A stretch of 46,760 bases of DNA from Hyphomicrobium sp. Lineage in GTDB: Bacteria > Pseudomonadota > Alphaproteobacteria > Rhizobiales > Hyphomicrobiaceae. Below the pieces are notes generated by a model that saw nothing but the letters and a program-made list of their open reading frames with translations, did not search any database and was not told the origin of the DNA. The stretch lies in contig JALOTA010000003.1 in assembly GCA_025458125.1 (NCBI GenBank), positions 1 through 46,760 of the forward strand, in the 5' to 3' direction. Position numbers and translations under genes: made by a program. This document shows, one piece after another, positions 40,101 to 46,760 of the stretch (its first letter is position 1; the number at the start of each line of letters is the position of its first letter).

Positions 40101-40277
40101 CGACCGCACCGGACCAACACTGCGGCTTATCATATGAGCGTGGACAGCGGCCGGAACCGGCCACGTGATCCCTGTCCGGCCCCTATGCCCGGGACGAGTT
40201 GTCCTTGAGGCGGTGAGGGCCTTGCCCCACGTCAGAACCCCGGTACAACGGGGGTCGGCGGCTGTCACATGCGGTCG
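40101..40277 (+). ncRNA. Candidate structured RNA (6S-like or 5' leader element) upstream of bioB
   Basis: Long-range 8-bp helix CGACCGCA(40101-40108)/TGCGGTCG(40270-40277), inner GACAGC/GCTGTC, hairpins GGCCGG-AA-CCGGCC and CCCCG-GTACAA-CGGGG, ACGTG/CACGT, GGCCC/GGGCC; no ORF explains the segment. Found by eye. Confidence 0.4.
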
Positions 40278-40301
40278 GGACGAGGAGAGACTTTCCAGAT
40301 G

Positions 40302-41363
40302 AACGTGCACGCCAATCCAGCGACAGCCTTTCGCCCGGATGACCTCGCCATCCGCCACGACTGGACCCGCGAGGAGGCGCTGGCGATCCATGACCTGCCG
40401 CTCATGGATCTGCTGTTTCGCGCGCAAAGCGTGCACCGCCAGAACTTCGATCCAAACTCGGTCCAGATGAGCCGCCTCCTGTCGATCAAGACGGGGGGAT
40501 GTGCGGAGGACTGCGGCTATTGCAGCCAGTCCGCGCATCACGAGTCGGGCCTCAAGGCGTCGAAGCTCATGGAAGTGGAGCGCGTTCTGGCGGAGGCCCG
40601 CAGGGCGAAAGAAGGCGGCGCGACCCGCTACTGCATGGGTGCCGCCTGGCGCGAACCCAAGGAGCGCGACATGGGCACGATCGTGGCCATGATCGAGGGT
40701 GTGAAGGCCATGGGCCTGGAAACGTGCATGACGCTCGGCATGCTCACCGACGATCAGGTCGTACGTCTTAGGGATGCGGGCCTCGACTACTACAATCACA
40801 ACGTCGACACATCCGAGCGGTTCTATCCGCAGATCATCAAGACCCGCACCTACGCCGACCGCCTCGACACCCTGGAGCGCGTCCGGGCCGCCGGCATGAA
40901 GGTCTGCTCGGGCGGGATCATGGGCATGGGCGAGGAAGCGGCCGACCGGGTCGACATGCTAGTGACGCTCGCCAACCTCTCCGAGCACCCGGAAAGCGTG
41001 CCGATCAATATGCTGATCGCCATTCCCGGAACCCCGCTCGAGAAGATCGAGAAAATCGACCCGATCGCCTTTGTGCGCGTCATTGCGACCGCGCGCATCA
41101 TGATGCCGAAGTCGATGGTCCGTCTTTCGGCCGGCCGCACGGAGATGACAGACGAGTTGCAGGCGATGTGCTTCTTTGCCGGTGCAAATTCGATCTTCTG
41201 CGGCGAAGTTTTGCTCACCGCCGATAATCCGGGTGAAGACAAGGACACCGTTCTTTTCTCCAAGCTCGGCCTCAAGCCGGCAGAAATCGAGTCCTCGCAT
41301 AACTCGGGCAACGCAGCCCACCCCGACCGTCCGGCATGCACGAAGACCACGAGCGCGCACTGA
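40302..41363 (+). CDS. bioB: Biotin synthase
   Basis: [32 protein letters not shown] with radical-SAM Cys motif; RBS gaggaga before ATG 40302. Confidence 0.97.
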   Translation, partial: NVHANPATAFRPDDLAIRHDWTREEALAIHDLPLMDLLFRAQSVHRQNFDPNSVQMSRLLSIKTGGCAEDCGYCSQSAHHESGLKASKLMEVERVLAEARRAKEGGATRYCMGAAWREPKERDMGTIVAMIEGVKAMGLETCMTLGMLTDDQVVRLRDAGLDYYNHNVDTSERFYPQIIKTRTYADRLDTLERVRAAGMKVCSGGIMGMGEEAADRVDMLVTLANLSEHPESVPINMLIAIPGTPLEKIEKIDPIAFVRVIATARIMMPKSMVRLSAGRTEMTDELQAMCFFAGANSIFCGEVLLTADNPGEDKDTVLFSKLGLKPAEIESSHNSGNAAHPDRPACTKTTSAH

Positions 41364-42469
41364 AGGCGCTCGCTTCGCGCGGGCGTTTGCGCGCGCTGGC
41401 GCCACGGCGCGGCGTCGATTTTTCATCAAACGACTACCTTGGCCTGGGGGCGTCGCCCGACCTTGCGGGCGCCATCACGGCCGCTATCGCGCGCGGAGTT
41501 CCCGTCGGCGCCGGCGGTTCACGGCTTCTGCGCGGCAACGATCCGGAACACGAGACGCTCGAAGACGAAGCAGCACGTTTCTTCGGCGGGGACTCGGCTC
41601 TCTACATGGGTGGCGGGTTCGCAGCCAATACGGCGATCTTTTCAGTACTGCCCCAACGGGGCGACCTCATCGTCCACGACGAACTCGTTCATGCCAGCGC
41701 TCATGATGGAATGCGCCTGAGCAAGGCGGACCGGGTTGCGGTGGCCCATAACGATGCCGATGCCTTTCGCGATGCAATCCGCGACTGGCGAAAAGCGGGC
41801 CGAATGGGCCGCGTATGGATCGCGGTCGAGAGCCTTTACTCCATGGAGGGCGACCGCGCGCCGCTTGCCAGCCTCGATCAGCTGGCGCGGGAGATTGAGG
41901 CCATGCTCGTCATTGACGAGGCGCACGCGACGGGTGTCTTCGGACCGGCAGGGCGCGGTCTCGGCCACGGCCTGGAAGGCGCGCCCCATGTCGTCTCGCT
42001 GCATACCTGCGGCAAAGCCCTTGGCGTCATGGGCGCCCTGATCGTCGCACCTCGACTGCTGCGCGATTATCTTGTCAATCGGGCTCGGCCATTCATATAC
42101 GCCACGGCCCCTTCCCCGCTGATGGCCGCAGGCGTGCGCGCCGCATTGGCGCTGTCTTCTTCGGCTCCGGAGAGACGCGAAGCGCTGCACGAGCGGATCG
42201 CAATATTCGGCGCGGCGCTGTCCGGGTCGTGCGGCATCGCTCCCACCGGCACTCAGATCCAGCCGGTCATCGTCAAAAGCGATACGCGGGCCGTTTGGAT
42301 CGCCGACGCGCTCCAGAAGCAGGGTTTTGACGTTCGCGCCGTGCGCCCTCCGACCGTCCCGGAAGGAACGGCGCGGCTGCGCGTGTCGCTGACCTTGAAC
42401 GCCAGCGCTGCTGACATGCTGTCTCTCGTCGACGCTCTTTCCCGTGAACTTCAGAGAACCGAACCATGA
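41336..42469 (+). CDS. bioF: 8-amino-7-oxononanoate synthase
   Basis: [21 protein letters not shown]...[18 protein letters not shown]...[22 protein letters not shown]; overlaps bioB end by 28 nt. Confidence 0.95.
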   Translation: MHEDHERALKALASRGRLRALAPRRGVDFSSNDYLGLGASPDLAGAITAAIARGVPVGAGGSRLLRGNDPEHETLEDEAARFFGGDSALYMGGGFAANTAIFSVLPQRGDLIVHDELVHASAHDGMRLSKADRVAVAHNDADAFRDAIRDWRKAGRMGRVWIAVESLYSMEGDRAPLASLDQLAREIEAMLVIDEAHATGVFGPAGRGLGHGLEGAPHVVSLHTCGKALGVMGALIVAPRLLRDYLVNRARPFIYATAPSPLMAAGVRAALALSSSAPERREALHERIAIFGAALSGSCGIAPTGTQIQPVIVKSDTRAVWIADALQKQGFDVRAVRPPTVPEGTARLRVSLTLNASAADMLSLVDALSRELQRTEP

Positions 42470-43092
42470 CCCGTACGTTTGTCGTGAGCGGCACCGATAC
42501 CAACGTCGGCAAGACCGTGTTTTCGGCAGGTCTCGCCGGTGCCCTCGGTGCGTATTACTGGAAGCCGATCCAGAGCGGCGTGGCGCCCGAAGGCGACAAG
42601 GAAACGGTGACCCGGCTATCCGGGCTGCCGGCCAGTCATATCCTGCCGGAGAAGTATCGCCTCAATGCGCCGCTGTCGCCGCACCGTTCGGCGGAACTCG
42701 ACGGCATCGTGATCAAACCCGCAACCCTGGTGCCACCTCCCGTGAACGGTTCTCTCGTCGTCGAAGGTGCCGGCGGATTGATGGTGCCCATTACACGCGA
42801 GTTCCTGCAGATCGATCTCTATCGGAAGTGGGATCTGCCGGTCATTCTCGTCGCGCGGACCACGCTTGGAACGATCAACCACACCCTTCTCTCCATTGCC
42901 GCGCTGCGGATGCAGGAGATCCCGCTGCATGGCGTTGCCTTCGTCGGCGAAGACAATTCCGACAACATTCGCACGATCGGCGAGATGGGCGATGTTCGGG
43001 TTCTGGGCCGGTTGCCACATCTGCCGCAGCTCAACGCGCATACGCTGCGAGACGCCTTCACATCGCATTTCCGGCAGGAGGACTTCGTGTGA
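42466..43092 (+). CDS. bioD: Dethiobiotin synthetase
   Basis: [38 protein letters not shown]...LVVEGAGGLMVPI. Confidence 0.96.
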   Translation: MTRTFVVSGTDTNVGKTVFSAGLAGALGAYYWKPIQSGVAPEGDKETVTRLSGLPASHILPEKYRLNAPLSPHRSAELDGIVIKPATLVPPPVNGSLVVEGAGGLMVPITREFLQIDLYRKWDLPVILVARTTLGTINHTLLSIAALRMQEIPLHGVAFVGEDNSDNIRTIGEMGDVRVLGRLPHLPQLNAHTLRDAFTSHFRQEDFV

Positions 43093-44360
43093 GCCGATCG
43101 ACGGTCTGGCATCCGTTCACGCAACACGCGGTTGCCCCGCTTCCCATTGCGGTCGCTGGGTCCGAGGGTGCCTATCTCACGACGAATGACGGCCGCCGGA
43201 TTTATGACGGCATCTCGTCCTGGTGGGTCGTCACACATGGCCACCGCCAGCCCGACATTGTCGCCGCGATCAAGCAACAGGTGGACCGGCTCGATCAGGT
43301 CATCTTTGCCGGCTTCACACACGAGCCGGCCGAAGAGACGGCCGAAAAGCTGCTGCGCCTCGTCTCGCGCAGCCTCGGCAACCGGGATCTGGCGCACGTC
43401 TTCTATTCCGACAGCGGATCGACCGCCGTGGAAGTAGCCTTAAAAATGGCGCTCGGCTACTGGCGCAATATCGGTGAGCGGCGTTCGCGCATCATCGCGC
43501 TCGAACATGCCTACCACGGCGATACGATCGGGACGATGTCGGCGGGTGCGCGCGGGATTTTCAACGCGCCTTACGAGCCGATGCTATTCGACGTGGCCCG
43601 GCTACCTTATCCCGAGGCGGGGCGCGAAGAGACGACGCTCGCCACACTGGAAACTTTGCTGGCGGAAGAGCCCGCGGCGGCGTTGATTATCGAACCGCTC
43701 GTCCTGGGCGCGGGCGGCATGCTGATGTACGGGGCGCCCTTCCTGCGGCGTCTGTTTGAGATCACGAAGGCGCACGGCGCCCTTTTCATCGCCGATGAGG
43801 TGATGACGGGCTTCGGACGGACCGGTACGGCGTTCGCATGCGAACAAGCCTGTGTCACCCCGGATCTCCTGTGCGTGGCGAAGGGCATCACGGGAGGCGT
43901 GGTCCCGCTGGCGGCGACGCTTGCCACGCGCGCGATTTTCGATGCTCACTATTCGACCGACCGCACGAAAACGTTCTTCCATTCGTCGAGCTACACTGCC
44001 AACCCGATTGCCTGCGCCGCGGCTTCAGCCAATCTCGATCTCTGGCTCGCCGCCCCTGTTCTGCCGCCGCTCGATGGTCTCTGCGCGATGCAGCAGGAGC
44101 GGCTGGAGGCGCTGGCGGCGGACCGGCGATTTACCAATCCGCGCCGGACCGGCACGATCACCGCTGTCGATCTCGACGTCGGGGATCGCGGATATCTTGC
44201 GGGTGCCGGGCCGAAGCTCTACCAACGATTTCTTGCCGCCGACGTTCTCTTGCGGCCGCTCGGCAATACCATCTACGTGATGCCGCCCTACTGCTCGACT
44301 GCCCACGATCTCGACCGTGTCTACGCGTCGATCCTCAATGCGGCCGATGCGGTGGCGTGA
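43089..44360 (+). CDS. bioA: Adenosylmethionine-8-amino-7-oxononanoate transaminase
   Basis: GTG start 43089: VSRSTVWHPFTQHAVAPLPIAVAGSEGAYLTTNDGRRIYDGISSWWVVTHGH...FYSDSGSTAVEVALKMALGYW. Confidence 0.96.
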   Translation: MSRSTVWHPFTQHAVAPLPIAVAGSEGAYLTTNDGRRIYDGISSWWVVTHGHRQPDIVAAIKQQVDRLDQVIFAGFTHEPAEETAEKLLRLVSRSLGNRDLAHVFYSDSGSTAVEVALKMALGYWRNIGERRSRIIALEHAYHGDTIGTMSAGARGIFNAPYEPMLFDVARLPYPEAGREETTLATLETLLAEEPAAALIIEPLVLGAGGMLMYGAPFLRRLFEITKAHGALFIADEVMTGFGRTGTAFACEQACVTPDLLCVAKGITGGVVPLAATLATRAIFDAHYSTDRTKTFFHSSSYTANPIACAAASANLDLWLAAPVLPPLDGLCAMQQERLEALAADRRFTNPRRTGTITAVDLDVGDRGYLAGAGPKLYQRFLAADVLLRPLGNTIYVMPPYCSTAHDLDRVYASILNAADAVA

Positions 44361-44383
44361 CATCTATCGCTCGAAAGTCCGAC

Positions 44384-45361
44384 ATGGGTTCCACGATCAT
44401 CGCCACCGGCCACTATGCGCCTGCCCGCCGTGTCGGCAATGCGGAGATCGAAGCACGTCTCGGTCTCGAGGATGGCTGGATTCTGCGACGAACCGGCATC
44501 CGCGAGCGCCGCTATGCGGCCGCCGGCGAGGCGCTTTCGGATATGGCCGTCCAGGCAGGCGAGATGGCGTTGACGCGGATCGGGTTCGACCGCCATCGCA
44601 TCGGCCTTCTGATACTCGCGACGTCGACGCCGGATCACCTGCTGCCGCCGAGCGCGCCACTCGTGGCTTACCGTCTGGGGTTGAACGGTGCGGGCGGCAT
44701 CGACATGGCGGGCGCGTGCGGCGGCTTCCTGCATGCGCTGGCCTACGCGGATGGCTTCGCGCGCCTTCACCGGAAACCCGTGCTCGTCATCGCCGCCAAC
44801 ATCCTCTCCCGGCGCACGAATCCTGAGGAGCGGTCGAGCGTCATTCTATTCGCGGATGCTGCCGGCGCCGTACTCGTTGCGCCGGACGAGCGGCCGACAG
44901 CAGGGATCCGGGGTATCGAACTTGCGACCGACGGAGCGAGCTACGATCTCATCCAGATCCCGGCCGGAGGCAGCCGTCAGCCGTTCAACACGGTGCGCGA
45001 TCCATCCGATACGCTGATGCGAATCCGCGACGGGCGGGCGGTCTTCGCGAAGGCGGTGGAGATGATGGCCGGCGCGTCCGATAAGGCACTTGCCGCGGCT
45101 GGCATGTCGATCTCCGATGTGCGCTACTGCGTGCCGCATCAGGCGAATGCCCGCATCATCGGCGCGGTGCAGAAAAAGCTCGGCCTGCCGAGTGACAGGT
45201 TGCTGTCGAGCGTTGCGGACTACGGCAACAGTTCCGCCGCGACGATCCCGTTCACGTTGTCTTTGCATTCTGCCGAGGCAGAACTCAAGAGCGGAGATCG
45301 GCTGCTCTTTTGTGCCGCCGGTGCCGGCTTGACCGGAGGCGCTGTCGTTTACGAACTCTAG
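44384..45361 (+). CDS. bioZ: Beta-ketoacyl-ACP synthase III-like protein, BioZ type
   Basis: FabH-like MGSTIIATGHYAPARRVGNAEIEARLGLEDGWILRRTGIRERR...DMAGACGGFLHALAYADGF...VPHQANARII...DYGNSSAATIPFTLS; position at the end of the bio operon. Confidence 0.88.
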   Translation: MGSTIIATGHYAPARRVGNAEIEARLGLEDGWILRRTGIRERRYAAAGEALSDMAVQAGEMALTRIGFDRHRIGLLILATSTPDHLLPPSAPLVAYRLGLNGAGGIDMAGACGGFLHALAYADGFARLHRKPVLVIAANILSRRTNPEERSSVILFADAAGAVLVAPDERPTAGIRGIELATDGASYDLIQIPAGGSRQPFNTVRDPSDTLMRIRDGRAVFAKAVEMMAGASDKALAAAGMSISDVRYCVPHQANARIIGAVQKKLGLPSDRLLSSVADYGNSSAATIPFTLSLHSAEAELKSGDRLLFCAAGAGLTGGAVVYEL

Positions 45362-46206
45362 ACGCTGTCTGGCACCGGCACACCCGGGCGAACCGGTGGA
45401 TGGCCGAACGGCCGGCGGCTTTCCGCGTAGACCCTCGCCGCAGGTACGCTGACGATTTCCCGCTCCGGCCAGCGCAACGCGGTCAGTTTGCCGCCGAAAC
45501 AGCATCCCGTATCGACGCATAGGGTGTCATTCACCCAAGCGGCGTCGGGAACAGGCGTATGACCGTAAACGACAGACGTCTTGCCGGCATATTCGGCCGC
45601 CCAATGATAGCGGACGGGCAGACCGAACTGGTCCTGTTCGCCGGACGTTTCGCCGTAAAGGCAGAATGAGCGGATTTTTTCGCTGTCGCGGCCGAGCATG
45701 TCCTCTTTCAAACCGGCGTGCGCGACGGCCAGCCTGCCGCCATCGAGCCAGAGATGAATGGGTATCTTGTCAAGAAACGTACCGACGTGAATGCGGAAGG
45801 CCGGCGACTCGCCTTCGAATTGTTCGGCGGTCCGATCCAGGCCGTGCGTGAGCTTGACATTGCGGCCGGCGAGCCAGCGGACGAACTTCACGTCGTGATT
45901 GCCGGGAACACAAAGAGCCTGACCTTCGGCCACCAGAGCCAGCACGAGACGCAAAACGTCCGGTGACGACGGTCCGCGATCGACGAGATCGCCGACGAAC
46001 ACGGCGCGGCGGCCGGGCGGTGTTCGCACATGGGCGCGGCGGCCGTCGCCTGTGCCGAACAAGCGGGCTTCATAGCCAAGCTTATGCAGCAAGTCCTGGA
46101 GTTCGCCGGCGCATCCGTGGACGTCGCCGATGATGTCGAAGGGTCCGGTGACGTGGCGCAGATCCGGACTGTCGCGCCGTGACGTGGTCTTGGCTTCTTC
46201 GGTCAT
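45358..46206 (-). CDS. Metallophosphoesterase (calcineurin-like, PrpE/Pnkp-phosphatase-like)
   Basis: GPFDIIGDVHGCAGELQDLLHKLGY...AVFVGDLVDRGPSSPDVLRLV...CVPGNHDVKFVRWLAGRNV; start taken at MTEEAKTTS. Confidence 0.9.
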   Translation of the reverse strand: MTEEAKTTSRRDSPDLRHVTGPFDIIGDVHGCAGELQDLLHKLGYEARLFGTGDGRRAHVRTPPGRRAVFVGDLVDRGPSSPDVLRLVLALVAEGQALCVPGNHDVKFVRWLAGRNVKLTHGLDRTAEQFEGESPAFRIHVGTFLDKIPIHLWLDGGRLAVAHAGLKEDMLGRDSEKIRSFCLYGETSGEQDQFGLPVRYHWAAEYAGKTSVVYGHTPVPDAAWVNDTLCVDTGCCFGGKLTALRWPEREIVSVPAARVYAESRRPFGHPPVRPGVPVPDSV

Positions 46207-46257
46207 GTCGTGGGGAGCATACCCGGTTTCTGTGACGGGTGGCACCGCCCCGGCTGC

Positions 46258-46287
46258 AATAAAAAAAGGGCCCGCAATGGCGGGCCC
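46258..46287 (-). terminator. Rho-independent terminator of the DUF2852 gene (minus strand)
   Basis: Stem gggcccgc-aatg-gcgggccc; on the minus strand followed by TTTTTTTATT. Confidence 0.85.
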
Positions 46288-46312
46288 CTTCTCAAATTCT
46301 GCACATGACCGG

Positions 46313-46753
46313 TCAGGCTGCCTGTGGATTACCACCGTCACCAGCGCCAGTGCCCGAGTCCCGGTTCTTGCGCCCGGCCATGAACTGGTCGAACTCGGCG
46401 CGATCCTTCGCATGCCGGAGGTTGTCGAGGAATTCGCGGAACTCACGCTGCTCCTCCTCGAGCCGGCGGAGCGTCGCCTCGCGGTATTCGTCGAACGCGC
46501 GGTTGCCGCTGGAGCCACCGAAGCTCGTGCGAACCTCATCTCCCCAGGCCTGAGCCGTGCGTTCCATCTTGTCGGCGAAGCGCGAGGGCCAGCGCCCCCG
46601 GTGTGCGCGCGATCCGCATGCCATGCGTCCACTCCATATCAGAAAAGCCAAGACTGCCAGCCCGACCGGCCAGAAGAGGATGAAACTGACGACCATCAGG
46701 CCGATCCACGCGGGACGGCCCCATTCGTCGAGTTTCATGACCATTTCGTTCAT
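46313..46753 (-). CDS. DUF2852 domain-containing membrane protein
   Basis: RPAWIGLMVVSFILFWPVGLAVLAFLIWSGRM...FDEYREATLRRLEEEQREFREFLDNLRHAKDRAEFDQFMAGR, characteristic DUF2852 pattern. Confidence 0.88.
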   Translation of the reverse strand: MNEMVMKLDEWGRPAWIGLMVVSFILFWPVGLAVLAFLIWSGRMACGSRAHRGRWPSRFADKMERTAQAWGDEVRTSFGGSSGNRAFDEYREATLRRLEEEQREFREFLDNLRHAKDRAEFDQFMAGRKNRDSGTGAGDGGNPQAA

Positions 46754-46760
46754 TGCACCC

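Noticed and set aside
40127-40138. Possible BioR box (TTATCATATGAG)
   Set aside because: Only partially matches the TTATMKATAA consensus; better explained as part of a small GCTTAT-CAT-ATGAGC hairpin.
40035-40799. 254-aa minus-strand ORF over the bioB upstream gap and bioB 5' part
   Set aside because: Half of it is antisense to bioB; no family resemblance and no sign of an independent start, so it does not explain the gap.

Overview
The window is a GC-rich alphaproteobacterial chromosome segment (probably order Hyphomicrobiales, inferred from gene content and order). It is densely coded and mostly conserved housekeeping: lysC (partial), ubiG, a bactofilin, two CNNM/CBS proteins, carD, fdxA, an S4 protein, a SUV3-like helicase, rpmB, bolA, a DnaJ-domain protein, cobS-cobT, aroB-aroK, xerD, pip, comF, grxC, nit2, phoX, a bioB-F-D-A-Z biotin operon, a metallophosphoesterase and a DUF2852 protein. 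No CRISPR array, IS element, prophage, rRNA or tRNA was recognised. The items most worth a second look are: (i) a ~177-nt intergenic segment upstream of bioB with a long-range closing helix and nested hairpins, possibly a 6S-like or novel structured RNA; (ii) a DUF1178 gene that looks frameshifted and has lost its cysteine motif; (iii) a 1462-aa RTX-repeat protein translationally coupled to an SNase-like protein; (iv) a perfect TGAACAG-C-CTGTTCA inverted repeat between a divergent XRE regulator and a small Cys/Arg/Trp-rich secreted protein; (v) a CarD protein with a ~190-aa Lys/Ala/Pro-rich tail. All calls come from reading the sequence; no database search or folding program was run.
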